Shown here: one piece after another, positions 16,879 through 25,996 of the stretch
Position numbering within the stretch: the stretch's first letter is position 1
Layout: the number at the start of each line of letters is the position of its first letter
Assembly (NCBI GenBank): GCA_002481295.1
Contig: DLDU01000016.1
Span: 1 to 33,235 of the forward strand
Reading direction: 5' to 3'
DNA length: 33,235 nucleotides
Source of the DNA: Prevotella sp. UBA7764
Lineage (GTDB): Bacteria; Bacteroidota; Bacteroidia; Bacteroidales; Bacteroidaceae
Notes under the pieces: generated by a model
What the model was told of the DNA's origin: nothing
Databases searched by the model: none
Seen by the model: the letters and a program-made list of their open reading frames with translations, nothing else
Translations under genes and position numbers: made by a program

Positions 16879-17580
16879 ATGGAAAAAGATCACGCCGTCA
16901 GCCTGAAACAGCTGATGACCCTTGTGCTGATGCTTACAACATTCAGCATTCACCTCCCGGCAAAGACGGTCGCTGAGATATGGAAAACGATGCCGGATAC
17001 TATTGTTCCTTATCTCGACCCGCAACAAAGACAGGAGATGCCCTCCTATGCTTCCATGCATGTAGACGGAAGTGTCGACAATCTGCTTGAAGGCAAATGC
17101 AGAATGGACACATTGACAAACAGTTACGCCCATATCCAACTCAATGCTACCAAATCTATACAACTGAAATTACTTCCCACATCAAATCAGGATTCCATCG
17201 TATGTCTTGTTGAAACCTGGTTGGCCGGTTCTGTCGATAAGGACTCCATCCCAACAGGCGAAAGCGCCATACGCTTCTTCACACAAGATTGGAAAGAGCT
17301 GTCCACGGCCCAATTCTTAGGTGCACCGTCCGTCAACGACCTCGCTGGTATGCTGACGACCAAACCCGACACAATGCCGGAGCAGACATACAAAGCACTA
17401 AAGGAAAAACTCGATCCACAAATGGTGTTAGCGGAAATAAATGCCGATGACAACACCCTTCATCTGAAAATATCCTGTCCCCTGCTGTCCAAAGAAGAAT
17501 ACAAGGAACTCCATCAGATTCTGGTCACAAGACAACTGTCATGGAGAAACGGAAGCTATCATTCCGTCAATCAACAATAA
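16879..17580 (+). CDS. DUF3256-like secreted or periplasmic protein
   Basis: A protein of unknown function. The frame is open from 16819, but the ATG at 16879 is preferred because it places a signal-peptide-like stretch (LMTLVLMLTTFSIHLPA) right at the N-terminus, giving 233 aa. The mature part begins KTVAEIWKTMPDTIVPYLD, which resembles Bacteroidetes DUF3256 proteins (a call from memory, medium certainty). It is mostly polar with no catalytic motif, no cysteine pattern and no further membrane segment. It has its own -7 box and is followed 48 bases later by the transporter gene, with which it may be co-transcribed. Confidence 0.75.
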   Translation: MEKDHAVSLKQLMTLVLMLTTFSIHLPAKTVAEIWKTMPDTIVPYLDPQQRQEMPSYASMHVDGSVDNLLEGKCRMDTLTNSYAHIQLNATKSIQLKLLPTSNQDSIVCLVETWLAGSVDKDSIPTGESAIRFFTQDWKELSTAQFLGAPSVNDLAGMLTTKPDTMPEQTYKALKEKLDPQMVLAEINADDNTLHLKISCPLLSKEEYKELHQILVTRQLSWRNGSYHSVNQQ

Positions 17581-17628
17581 GTTACTAACACTGCAAGACT
17601 GATCACAACAAATAAGAAAATAATAGCC

Positions 17629-18876
17629 ATGAACTTAAAAGTGCGTTTAGCATTCATGAATTTCCTGCAGTTCGCTGTCTGGGGTGCTTACCTAACCTGT
17701 ATGGGCATCTACCTCACCAATGCCGGAATGTCCACTCATATCGGTGCGTTTTTTGCCATGCAAGGCATCGTTTCCATTTTCATGCCTGCCCTTATGGGCA
17801 TTGTTGCAGACCGTTGGATTCCCGCCCAGCGTCTGCTTGGTCTTTGCCATCTGCTGGCCGGTGCTTTTATGATGGGAGCTGCAGCCTATGGCTATTATGC
17901 AGGCGCAAACGTGACCTTTGCCACTTTGTTCACCCTCTACTCTGTCAGCGTAGCATTCTACATGCCTACTCTGGCACTTAGTAATTCCGTAGCTTATTGT
18001 GCCCTCACCCAAGCAGGCATGGACACCGTCAGGGACTTTCCGCCCATCCGTGTCTTTGGTACAGTAGGTTTCATCTGTAGCATGTGGTTTGTCGACATCA
18101 TGGGCTTCAAGGCCAATGAGTTGCAGTTTGTTGTCAGTGGCGCACTGAGCATTCTGCTCTTCCTCTACACATTCACCCTGCCAGCTTGTCCCGTCAGTCA
18201 TGACGACAAGCATAAGAGTCTGGTCGATGCCTTCGGTCTGCGTGCCTTCACGCTGTTCCGTCAAAAGAAGATGGCAATCTTCTTCGTTTTCTCCATGTTG
18301 TTAGGTGTCAGCCTGCAGATCACCAATGGCTTTGCTACCCCGTTTATCGAGAGTTTCGCCAAGATACCAGAGTTTGCTGACACCTTTGGCGTGAAGCACT
18401 CTGTCATTCTCTATTCTATCTCACAGATCAGTGAGACACTGTGTATCCTGATGATACCCTTCTTTATGAAGCATTTCGGCATCAAGAACGTCATGCTCAT
18501 CGCCATGTTCGCATGGGTGCTTCGTTTTGGTCTTCTCGGTGCCGGTGATCCGGGCAGCAAGGTATGGATGTTCGTGGCCTCCATGATCATCTATGGTGTC
18601 GCCTTCGACTTCTTCAACATCTCCGGCTCACTGTTTGTCGACAAAGCAACCGATCCTTGTCTGCGTTCGTCCGCACAGGGTCTTTTCATGCTGATGACCA
18701 ACGGCTTGGGCGCTACGATCGGTTCACTGGCCGCACAGGAAGTTGTTGACCTCCACACCGTCGGCGGCGTCACGCAATGGCAGTCGTGCTGGTATATCTT
18801 TGCAAGCTATGCCCTCATTGTAGGCGTTGCTTTCGCATTGGTCTTCCGTCCCAAGAAGGAAAAAGCAACAAAATAA
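17629..18876 (+). CDS. MFS nucleoside permease, NupG-like
   Basis: An inner-membrane transporter of 415 aa with about twelve hydrophobic segments. The start MNLKVRLAFMNFLQF followed by AVWGAYLTCMGIYL and the PTLALSNSVAYCAL segment fit the nucleoside:H+ symporter branch of the major facilitator superfamily. The substrate is probably nucleosides, but specificity cannot be read from sequence. The central cytoplasmic loop (about residues 185-210) is short and charged. The next gene starts 12 bases after its stop, pointing to one transcript with the nuclease-like gene and rsmE. Confidence 0.85.
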   Translation: MNLKVRLAFMNFLQFAVWGAYLTCMGIYLTNAGMSTHIGAFFAMQGIVSIFMPALMGIVADRWIPAQRLLGLCHLLAGAFMMGAAAYGYYAGANVTFATLFTLYSVSVAFYMPTLALSNSVAYCALTQAGMDTVRDFPPIRVFGTVGFICSMWFVDIMGFKANELQFVVSGALSILLFLYTFTLPACPVSHDDKHKSLVDAFGLRAFTLFRQKKMAIFFVFSMLLGVSLQITNGFATPFIESFAKIPEFADTFGVKHSVILYSISQISETLCILMIPFFMKHFGIKNVMLIAMFAWVLRFGLLGAGDPGSKVWMFVASMIIYGVAFDFFNISGSLFVDKATDPCLRSSAQGLFMLMTNGLGATIGSLAAQEVVDLHTVGGVTQWQSCWYIFASYALIVGVAFALVFRPKKEKATK

Positions 18877-18888
18877 TCGTTATCTGCA

Positions 18889-19488
18889 ATGGCAAGTATA
18901 CAGCTTAAATTCCAAGCCGCAGCTGAAGTAAACGGCAAAGAGCAAGATGGCCTGCTGCTCCTCTCTGATCAGGAGCAGCAACGCCAGCTCGTGATCACGT
19001 GCAGCAGAAAGATCCTCAAAGAGATCACTGAGAGAAAGAGCAATGACATCAATATCAACGATGACATTGCCAAGATCCTTTGGGAGATGATTCACTGGCA
19101 GACTACGTTGGAGTTGTCGATCCATATCAACACATTGGAGGATGGCGTATACAAGGCATTGCTTATCAACGAAGAAAATCAATTCAGCCTTCCCGTCCAA
19201 GCTGATGCAGCCATCCTGCTCTCTTTGATCAGTCACAACGAGATTCCCATCTACATGGATGCGGCCTTGTTTCGCAGACAGAGTTCGGTCTATCAGCCCA
19301 ATGCCAAAGGATTGCAACTGCCGCTCAACATCATCAGCGAGCCGATGCTCCACGATCTTCTCGACAATGCCGTGAAGACCGAACGCTACGAAATCGCATC
19401 TGAACTGAGAGACGAATTGAAGAAAAGAGAGGAAGAGGACAAGAAACGCAGCCAAGAAAGCAAAGACGAGGCAGAGGATGCCCAATAA
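18889..19488 (+). CDS. Bifunctional nuclease-type (BFN/DUF151) protein with UVR motif
   Basis: A 199-aa cytoplasmic protein. Residues 1-130 fit the BFN/DUF151 domain in a divergent form (SIQLKFQAAAEVNG...; DIAKILWEMIHWQTTLELSIHINTL split over 60-85). Residues about 150-180 hold a UvrB/UvrC-type helix pair (LLDNAVKTERYEIASELRDELKKR), followed by a highly charged Lys/Glu tail. This architecture is common in Bacteroidetes; its biochemical role is not established. The start lies 12 bases after the transporter stop, and rsmE follows 12 bases later. Confidence 0.8.
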   Translation: MASIQLKFQAAAEVNGKEQDGLLLLSDQEQQRQLVITCSRKILKEITERKSNDININDDIAKILWEMIHWQTTLELSIHINTLEDGVYKALLINEENQFSLPVQADAAILLSLISHNEIPIYMDAALFRRQSSVYQPNAKGLQLPLNIISEPMLHDLLDNAVKTERYEIASELRDELKKREEEDKKRSQESKDEAEDAQ

Positions 19489-19500
19489 CAGCCCACAGCC

Positions 19501-20226
19501 ATGAAGGAAGAAAGATATTTCTATGTGCCTGATGCCAGCCATCAGAAAGAGTTGCCGAAAGAAGAAGCGCAGCACGCCTTAAGAGTACTACGCATGCAAG
19601 TTGGCGATGAGATGTTTCTCATGGACGGCTGCGGTACCTTCTACCAAGCAGAGATCACAGCCGCCAACACCAAGCATTGCCTCTACAATATCCGGCAAGC
19701 TATGCCTCAGGAAGCGACGTGGCACGGCCATATCCATCTCGCCATCGCGCCGACAAAGATGATGGACCGCATGGAATGGATGACAGAAAAATGTACCGAG
19801 ATCGGCTTTGACGAGCTCTCGTTTCTGAGATGTCTGTTTTCTGAGCGTACGACAATCCGCACCGACCGCGTCGAAAAGATTGTTGTGGGAGCCGTCAAGC
19901 AAAGCCGCAAGGCATGGAAACCGGTGGTCAACGAATTGACAAAGTTCAGTGACTTCATCCATACGCCACGGCAAGGACGGAAATTCATCGCCCATTGCTA
20001 TGACGAAATCGACCGTACCGACCTCTTTCAAGCCCTGCAACAGATGCCAAAGGAGCAGGATGTGACCATACTCATCGGCCCGGAAGGTGACTTCTCAATC
20101 GATGAAGTGAGGGATGCCATCAGCCAAGGTTATGAGTCCATCACACTTGGCAACAGCCGGCTGCGCACAGAGACCGCCGGACTGATGGCTGTCGCCATGG
20201 CTCAGTTGTCCAAGCGGAAAGGCTAA
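19501..20226 (+). CDS. rsmE: 16S rRNA (uracil-1498-N3)-methyltransferase
   Basis: Uses S-adenosylmethionine to methylate N3 of U1498 in 16S rRNA, near the decoding site. It has 241 aa, a typical length. The N-terminal PUA-like domain (HALRVLRMQVGDEMFLMDG) is followed by a SPOUT methyltransferase domain with the trefoil-knot SAM motif ILIGPEGDFSIDEV (about residues 190-203) and the second knot strand LGNSRLRTETAGL (about 217-229). It is tightly spaced after the BFN gene and probably ends that transcription unit or continues into the lipoprotein gene. Confidence 0.95.
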   Translation: MKEERYFYVPDASHQKELPKEEAQHALRVLRMQVGDEMFLMDGCGTFYQAEITAANTKHCLYNIRQAMPQEATWHGHIHLAIAPTKMMDRMEWMTEKCTEIGFDELSFLRCLFSERTTIRTDRVEKIVVGAVKQSRKAWKPVVNELTKFSDFIHTPRQGRKFIAHCYDEIDRTDLFQALQQMPKEQDVTILIGPEGDFSIDEVRDAISQGYESITLGNSRLRTETAGLMAVAMAQLSKRKG

Positions 20227-20307
20227 GGCAATAATTGACGAACACATTATTATATATAGGTATAAGGAAGAAATCTCAGTAGAAGATCTATAACGGGTAA
20301 CACGACA

Positions 20308-21642
20308 ATGAAAAGAATATCATTTGTACTTTCACTATTCATGGCACTGGCCTTGTCCCTCTGCTCATGTTCCAATAACGACTATATCAACGCCATCCCC
20401 GGCAACAGCACGCTGCTGATCTCCATGAAACCCGCCAAGCTCAGCGGTGTCGGCAGTCCCACCATGCTCAAGGCGATGCTTCATGTGAACAACCTCGACG
20501 ATGCCGGCCTTGACCTCTCTGAGGATGTCTTTTTCTTTGAAGACGCCCAGGGCAATCTGGGACTGTGCGCAAAAGTCAAAGACGAAGACGATTTGGAGAA
20601 GACGGCCAAACGTCTGAAATGCGACGTTCACCATAAGCGTGACTACAACTTTGCGGCTCTGCCCAACAACTGGATCCTCGGCTGGTCAAAGCAGACCGCG
20701 TTGCTGATGGGTCCCGTCGTACCGGCAGCCCAAGCCGAGATGATGTCGCTCATGGCCAAATATCTTGGCGAAGACGAGGACGACGGCATCAAGGCAACAC
20801 CTATCTACGACAAGATCGACTCCATCAACGCGCCGATGTCACTTGTCTGCCAGACCAGTGCCCTACCCGACCAGTTTGTCGCTCCCTTCACCTTAGGTGC
20901 TCCGCGCGACGCCAATCCTGCTGACGTGTATATTGCCGCTGAGATGAAAGTAGCCAATGGGCGCCTCCATATCAATGGACAGACTTTCTCGTTCAAGCGC
21001 AACATCGAGCAGGCTTTGCAGCAGGCTCATGCCATCTACCGCCCCATCAAAGGCAAATATGTGAAGTCAATGGCCAAGAACGATATGATCGGCATGTTCC
21101 TCAATGTCGACGGCACGAAGTTCATCAAACTTATGCAACAAAACAGAGGCATCCAGGCTCTCTTGGCCGGCATCAACTCTGCCATCGACATGGACAACAT
21201 CATCAAGGGCGTCAATGGCGACATGACCATCATCGCGCCTTCCCTTGGCTCTGACAATTTCCAAATGACCATGGCCGCACAACTCAAAAACGCTGACTGG
21301 CTCGGTGATGTGGACTATTGGAAGCAGAGTGTACCGCAGGGTGGACACATCGGTGACTGGGGAAGAGACTGCTACTACTATACAGATTCGAAGACCACCT
21401 ACTTCTTTGGTGTCACACAGGACTGGCAATACATGAGCGGCAGCTCCAAGGAGAAGGCTTTGCAGAGCATTAAGGCTGCCGCTGATCCCATCGACGCAAA
21501 ATTGCAACAAGACATCAAGGGACAGAAACTGGTGCTGGTCATCAACCTCGCCGCCGTCAATGGCAGCAAAGCTCAGGCCGTCACCGGTATGCTCGCTCCG
21601 CTCTTCGGCAAACTCAACGCGATCGTATATACACTTCAATAA
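20308..21642 (+). CDS. DUF4836-like lipoprotein
   Basis: A probable lipoprotein of 444 aa and unknown function. The signal peptide MKRISFVLSLFMALALS is followed by the lipobox LCSC, so Cys20 or the adjacent Cys22 is the likely lipidated residue. The mature start SNNDYINAIPGNSTLLISM (a value 'used to be tested against zero' style opening) is typical of the Bacteroidetes DUF4836 family. The body is soluble and mixed alpha/beta, with no enzyme motif seen. No clear promoter box was found in the 81-base gap after rsmE. A hairpin follows the stop. Confidence 0.85.
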   Translation: MKRISFVLSLFMALALSLCSCSNNDYINAIPGNSTLLISMKPAKLSGVGSPTMLKAMLHVNNLDDAGLDLSEDVFFFEDAQGNLGLCAKVKDEDDLEKTAKRLKCDVHHKRDYNFAALPNNWILGWSKQTALLMGPVVPAAQAEMMSLMAKYLGEDEDDGIKATPIYDKIDSINAPMSLVCQTSALPDQFVAPFTLGAPRDANPADVYIAAEMKVANGRLHINGQTFSFKRNIEQALQQAHAIYRPIKGKYVKSMAKNDMIGMFLNVDGTKFIKLMQQNRGIQALLAGINSAIDMDNIIKGVNGDMTIIAPSLGSDNFQMTMAAQLKNADWLGDVDYWKQSVPQGGHIGDWGRDCYYYTDSKTTYFFGVTQDWQYMSGSSKEKALQSIKAAADPIDAKLQQDIKGQKLVLVINLAAVNGSKAQAVTGMLAPLFGKLNAIVYTLQ

Positions 21643-21649
21643 GATACTG

Positions 21650-21686
21650 CCCGTCCTCCTCTATTCATAGAAAGGGCGGGACTTTA
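21650..21686 (+). terminator. Terminator after the DUF4836 lipoprotein gene
   Basis: CCCGTCC (21650-21656) and GGGCGGG (21674-21680) form a 7-bp stem with one G-T pair, followed by ACTTTATATT. The loop is 17 bases. Moderate strength. Confidence 0.5.
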
Positions 21687-21701
21687 TATTCAATAAGAGA
21701 T

Positions 21702-22346
21702 ATGCAAACCATTAATTTGGCTTCCGTTCTGCCGCAGGTGTTCCAACAGAGCAAAGACCTGAAATCTGAGATATGGAAGCAAAACGTGAAATTCGAGCGA
21801 GGACACCTCTATCTTGTAGAGGCTGAATCGGGTAAGGGAAAGAGTACTTTTTGCAGTTACATCGTCGGCTACCGTCACGATTACAGCGGTACCGTGATGT
21901 TTGATGACCGCGATACTAAAACCTTCAAAGTCAAGGACTGGGTGGAAATGCGTCAACAGCATATCAGCCATCTGTTTCAGGAGCTGAGACTGTTTCCGGA
22001 ACTCACTGCGTGGGAAAACGTTCAGATCAAAAACAAGCTGACCAACTTCAAGGACGACGCCACCATCCGCCAATGGTTTGACATGCTGGGCATCGGCGAC
22101 AAACTCGACGCCAAGATCGGACGCATGTCCTTTGGACAGCAGCAGCGCGTGGCCATGATCCGCGCACTTGTACAGCCGTTTGACTTCCTGCTCGCCGACG
22201 AACCGATCTCTCACCTCGACGACAACAACTCACGCATCATGGCAGACATCATGATGACCGAAGCCAAGGCACAGGGAGCCGGCGTCATCGTGACCAGCAT
22301 CGGTAAACACATGGACTTAAACTACGAAAAGACATTATTGCTATGA
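21702..22346 (+). CDS. ABC transporter ATP-binding protein
   Basis: The 214-aa ATPase half of an ABC system. Walker A is AESGKGKST (41-49), with Ala at the usual first glycine. The Q-loop is at Q93 (LFQELRLF). The signature is MSFGQQQR (142-149), an LSGGQ variant. Walker B FLLADEP ends at Glu167, followed by the D-loop SHLD. The H-loop histidine is not found at its normal place: VTSIGKH has Ser199 there, with His203 four residues later. The stop overlaps the permease start by four bases (ATGA), indicating translational coupling. The closest type is the MacB/LolD-like group; the substrate is unknown. Confidence 0.88.
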   Translation: MQTINLASVLPQVFQQSKDLKSEIWKQNVKFERGHLYLVEAESGKGKSTFCSYIVGYRHDYSGTVMFDDRDTKTFKVKDWVEMRQQHISHLFQELRLFPELTAWENVQIKNKLTNFKDDATIRQWFDMLGIGDKLDAKIGRMSFGQQQRVAMIRALVQPFDFLLADEPISHLDDNNSRIMADIMMTEAKAQGAGVIVTSIGKHMDLNYEKTLLL

Positions 22347-23542
22347 ACTTAGTTTGGAAGCTGCTCCGTCAGCATATCAGCATACCCCAGTTTGTGGGAT
22401 TTTTCTTTGCCAACCTCTTTGGCATGCTCATCGTGTTGCTGGGCTATCAGTTTTATCGCGACGTGATGCCCGTCTTCACCTCTGAGGATTCCTTCATGAA
22501 GTCCGACTATATCATCGTCAGCAAGAAGATTGGCATGGGCTACACCATCTCCGGACGCACCAACACTTTCACGCCCGCTGAGGTCAACGACGTGGAGAAT
22601 CAACCGTTTGCCTCCAGCGTGGGCACCTTCACCTCCACAGAATATAAGGTGGAAGCCAATATGGGTGTCAACGGGGTCAACGTGCTCAACTCAGAGCTCT
22701 TCTTCGAGAGCATCCCCGATCATTTCGTCGACGCGCCCAAGGGCAGTTGGAAATACACGCCGGGCGAACATGTCGTGCCCATCATCCTGCCGCGTGCCTA
22801 TATCACCATGTATAACTTTGGCTTTGCCCAAAGTCGTTCTCTGCCTAAGATCAGCGATGGCCTCGTGGGGATGATCAACTTCGACATCTTCATCCACGGC
22901 AACGGACACGCCGACCGCTTCAAAGGCAAGGTCATCGGCTTCTCGTCACGACTCAATACGATTCTCGTGCCGCAGGCCTTCATGGACTGGAGCAACAACT
23001 ACTTCGCACCGGGCAGCCACTCCGATCCTACCCGACTGATCATGCAGGTTGACAATCCTGCCAACGAGAAGGTGACGAAATATATCGACCAGAAAGGCTA
23101 CGAGGTGGAGGACGACAAGTTGCAAGCAGAAAAGACTACATATTTCTTGAGAATGATTGTCACCATGGTCATGGTTGTCGGTCTGGTCATCTCCATCCTG
23201 AGTTTCTACATTCTCATGCTGAGCATCTACCTGCTCGTACAGAAGAACTCATCGAAACTCGAGAACCTGCTACTCATCGGCTACAGCCCCAATAATGTCG
23301 CACGGCCCTACCAACTGCTCACCATCGGACTCAACACCGGTGTGCTGCTCATTGCCTGGGGCACGCTCTACTTCGTTCGTGACTACTACATGGGTGTCAT
23401 CGAGACGCTCTTCCCCGATATCGACAGTGGTACGATGTTGCCGGCTATCCTCCTCGGACTCTGTCTCTTTGCCTTGGTGAGCATCTGCAACATCATCGCC
23501 ATCAGACACAAGATCGTCTCCATTTGGAAGAGAAAAGAATAA
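22343..23542 (+). CDS. ABC transporter permease, FtsX/MacB-like
   Basis: A 399-aa membrane protein. One hydrophobic segment lies at about residues 17-36, then a large extracytoplasmic domain (about 40-265), then three segments at about 270-296, 326-346 and 366-388. This is the FtsX/MacB-type fold, in which ATP use drives mechanical movement of a periplasmic domain rather than substrate passage through the membrane. It is coupled to the upstream ATPase by a 4-base overlap. It has no membrane-fusion or outer-membrane partner next to it. The job could be lipoprotein release, cell-wall control or peptide export; sequence alone does not decide. Confidence 0.85.
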   Translation: MNLVWKLLRQHISIPQFVGFFFANLFGMLIVLLGYQFYRDVMPVFTSEDSFMKSDYIIVSKKIGMGYTISGRTNTFTPAEVNDVENQPFASSVGTFTSTEYKVEANMGVNGVNVLNSELFFESIPDHFVDAPKGSWKYTPGEHVVPIILPRAYITMYNFGFAQSRSLPKISDGLVGMINFDIFIHGNGHADRFKGKVIGFSSRLNTILVPQAFMDWSNNYFAPGSHSDPTRLIMQVDNPANEKVTKYIDQKGYEVEDDKLQAEKTTYFLRMIVTMVMVVGLVISILSFYILMLSIYLLVQKNSSKLENLLLIGYSPNNVARPYQLLTIGLNTGVLLIAWGTLYFVRDYYMGVIETLFPDIDSGTMLPAILLGLCLFALVSICNIIAIRHKIVSIWKRKE

Positions 23543-23563
23543 AAAACGACACACTATTCTGGC

Positions 23564-24445
23564 ATGAAACAGTTCGATCACTACACGGTTGAGGCCGATG
23601 CCCAACTGCTGGACTGGCTGCTCACCCATCTCGACGGTAGCCATTCCAAAATCAAAGCCACACTGCAAGGGCGCGGCATTCAGGTCAACGGCAAGACGAT
23701 CACGCGATACGACTATCCGCTCAAGGCAGGGATGAAGATTGCCGTCAGTAAGACAAAGCGCAATCTCACGCTTAAAAACCATTACGTGAAGATTGTCTAC
23801 GAAGATCCCTACCTCGTCGTGGTAGAGAAAAACGTAAGCATCCTCTCCATGGCTGCCGGTCACAGCACGCTGAACGTCAAGTCGGTGCTGGACGAATATT
23901 TCGAGCAGACGCGACAGCATTGCACTGCCCACGTGGTGCACCGCCTCGACCGCGACACCAGCGGACTGATGATCTATGCCAAGGATAAGAAAACAGAGTT
24001 GAAACTGGAAGAGGACTGGCACCACACGGTCTATGACCGCCGCTACGTGGCAGTGCTCTCCGGTGTGATGGAGCAAGATCAGGGCACCATCACCAGCTGG
24101 CTCAAAGAGAACCGGGCCTATGTCACCTACAGCAGTCAACGGGAGGGCGACGGCAAACTGGCCATCACCCACTTCTATACGCTCGACCGCAGTAGAGACC
24201 ATTCGCTGGTAGAGTTCAAACTGGAGACGGGACGCAAGAACCAGATTCGTGTGCACTCCGCTGACATGGGACATCCGGTCTGTGGCGACATCAAATACGG
24301 CAATGGCGATGATCCGATCGGACGACTCTGTCTCCATGCCTACGTGCTCTGCTTCTACCATCCAGTGACACACAAGCCAATGGAGTTCAGCACACCCATC
24401 CCCGTGACCTTCCGTCGGCTCTTCTCAACCAGTAATAATCCGTAA
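23564..24445 (+). CDS. RluA-family rRNA/tRNA pseudouridine synthase
   Basis: Converts specific uridines in rRNA or tRNA to pseudouridine. It has 293 aa. Residues 10-60 are an S4 RNA-binding domain (KIKATLQGRGIQVNGKTI). The catalytic motif HRLDRDTSGLMIYAK lies at 126-140, with Asp129 as the expected nucleophile. FKLETGRKNQIRVHSADMGHP (split at about 225-245) is the second conserved RluA block, followed by the usual LCLHAYVLCFYHP. The target base (RluC- or RluD-like) cannot be decided. It starts 21 bases after the permease stop. Confidence 0.93.
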   Translation: MKQFDHYTVEADAQLLDWLLTHLDGSHSKIKATLQGRGIQVNGKTITRYDYPLKAGMKIAVSKTKRNLTLKNHYVKIVYEDPYLVVVEKNVSILSMAAGHSTLNVKSVLDEYFEQTRQHCTAHVVHRLDRDTSGLMIYAKDKKTELKLEEDWHHTVYDRRYVAVLSGVMEQDQGTITSWLKENRAYVTYSSQREGDGKLAITHFYTLDRSRDHSLVEFKLETGRKNQIRVHSADMGHPVCGDIKYGNGDDPIGRLCLHAYVLCFYHPVTHKPMEFSTPIPVTFRRLFSTSNNP

Positions 24446-24482
24446 AAGTATTGTAACATATACATACAAAACAACTCAATCC

Positions 24483-24638
24483 ATGGACTCCCACTTCACC
24501 TTCTACGTCATACTGATACTGGCCTTTGTCGTCAGCATCTTCATTATACGCAAGATTGCGAGTTGTCTCCTCAAACTCATCATCGCTGCTGTCGCCCTTG
24601 GAGTGGTAGTGGCAGCTTATTTTCTCATGCAAGGTTAA
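24483..24638 (+). CDS. Small membrane protein of 51 aa
   Basis: A short reading frame, MDSHFTFYVILILAF to VVVAAYFLMQG, with two strongly hydrophobic segments (about residues 6-22 and 29-48) parted by a basic RKIASCLLK turn. It sits 37 bases after the pseudouridine synthase and 16 before the next start on the same strand, leaving no other use for this gap. No family is recognised. Support comes from its position, composition and clean start and stop; expression is not shown. Confidence 0.6.
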   Translation: MDSHFTFYVILILAFVVSIFIIRKIASCLLKLIIAAVALGVVVAAYFLMQG

Positions 24639-24654
24639 CTAAGTTGCAACGCTC

Positions 24655-25434
24655 ATGATCTTTTTCTTCTCCGCAACAGGCAATACCGCTTGGGCCGCCA
24701 AACAGTTGGGCTTCTACACCAGCGACCGGCTCATCAACATCGCCAAGAACAGCACCGAGCCTTTCACCGCTCAGCTGGAACCGGGCGAAGACATCGGCTT
24801 TTGCTTCCCTATCCATGGCTGGCGTCCTCCGCGCATCGTCGTTGACTTCGTGAAGCAACTTGTGATCGATGCCACTGGGCACTATGTCTATGCGCTCTGC
24901 ACTGCCGGTGACACGGTAGGCGAAGCCATGGACATCTTCCGCCACGAGCTGTCAGAGAAAGGCATCACGCTCGATGCCGCCTTCTCGTTGCTGATGCCGG
25001 AGTCGTATGTCGGCCTGCCTTTCATGGATGTAGACAAGAAAGAACGTGAGAAAGCCAAGCAGTACAAGGCTGCGGAAGACCTGAAGGGGATTGCCCAACT
25101 GATTGAGCAACATCAAAGGCACGTAGAGCGTCTGATCATCGGCCGTTGGCCGCGCATCAACAGCCGCGTCCTCGGTGCCGCCTTCTACCGCTGGCTGATC
25201 ACCGACAAGCCTTTCCATGTCGTTTCAGACCGTTGTGTGAAATGCGGCATCTGCGCTTCTGTCTGTCCTGTCCACGACATCGACGGTGGACTCGGCAAAG
25301 AGCCCCGTTGGCTCCACAATGGTCAATGTCTGACTTGCTTTGCCTGCTATCACCATTGTCCGCACCACGCCATTGAGTTCGGTAACAGAACGAAGCATAA
25401 AGGACAATACTTCTTCGGAAGAAGAAAGCTATAG
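24655..25434 (+). CDS. EFR1-family flavodoxin/ferredoxin fusion
   Basis: A 259-aa redox protein. Residues 1-150 are a flavodoxin-like domain whose FMN loop is FSATGNTAWAA (5-15). Residues 190-240 form a two-cluster ferredoxin with Cys194/197/200/204 and Cys225/228/231/235, fitting two [4Fe-4S] clusters. Between them lies a charged helical linker. This EFR1 layout is frequent in anaerobes, but its partners are mostly unknown; internal electron transfer between FMN and Fe-S is expected. It is the last plus-strand gene of the series. Confidence 0.9.
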   Translation: MIFFFSATGNTAWAAKQLGFYTSDRLINIAKNSTEPFTAQLEPGEDIGFCFPIHGWRPPRIVVDFVKQLVIDATGHYVYALCTAGDTVGEAMDIFRHELSEKGITLDAAFSLLMPESYVGLPFMDVDKKEREKAKQYKAAEDLKGIAQLIEQHQRHVERLIIGRWPRINSRVLGAAFYRWLITDKPFHVVSDRCVKCGICASVCPVHDIDGGLGKEPRWLHNGQCLTCFACYHHCPHHAIEFGNRTKHKGQYFFGRRKL

Positions 25435-25532
25435 GACTTAGAAGAAAACAGAAGCTCACCTAACGTTCAGACAGTTCTCTTCACGATGCAAGTAATACTA
25501 TAATGGTAGCTATGCTCTTATGTAATGGGGAT

Positions 25533-25865
25533 TCAGAACATCCAGACTGGCCCATGTTCGAAGACCACGTTTTTGTTCTGATTGAGAAACGTTGCCGAGT
25601 TGCTGGCATTAAGAAGTCGCTCCTTGACAAAATCCATCAATGCTTCTTGCAGTTTCATCTCGTCCTGATGGTGTCTCGACATCAGCACCTTCCATGCCAA
25701 TGGTGCTCCCGTGCGGACAAACTCCGCCAACTTTGAAGGGATGAACATGTCTTCACTCACGATGTTGGGCGATGTCTCACGGTAGCCCAGTTCTCCTTCC
25801 GCTTCCGTGCGGCAGAAGAACTTCATGATATATTCGTGCTGGATTCTAGTCTCTACTACTGGCAT
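25533..25865 (-). pseudogene. Truncated 110-aa ORF, possibly an HsdR N-terminal remnant
   Basis: A clean minus-strand frame, starting MPVVETRIQHEYIMKFF and stopping at VWMF. The layout (ETRIQHEY...LGYRET, then KLAEFVRTGAPLAWKVL, then NSATFLNQNKNVVFEHG) resembles the N-terminal segment of type I restriction R subunits, which are normally about 1000 aa. No helicase, nuclease core, HsdM or HsdS is nearby, and the sequence after the stop has no continuation in any frame that I can see. A -7 box lies at 25997-26004. It could instead be a short hypothetical protein. The HsdR assignment is from memory of the pattern, not from a search. Confidence 0.5.
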
Positions 25866-25996
25866 AGTCTATTATTCTTCTAATTTTTCTTTCGTCTGAT
25901 TTGCCAAAGCCATTATGGAGAGAAGTATTATCGATAAAATCTTGCTCTTTCTGTCGATAAAATCCATAAAACGTATGTTTTGAAAATACTACTTTG

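Noticed and set aside
23270..24373. Minus-strand frame of 367 codons
   Set aside because: Antisense to the permease 3' end and the pseudouridine synthase; no family features.
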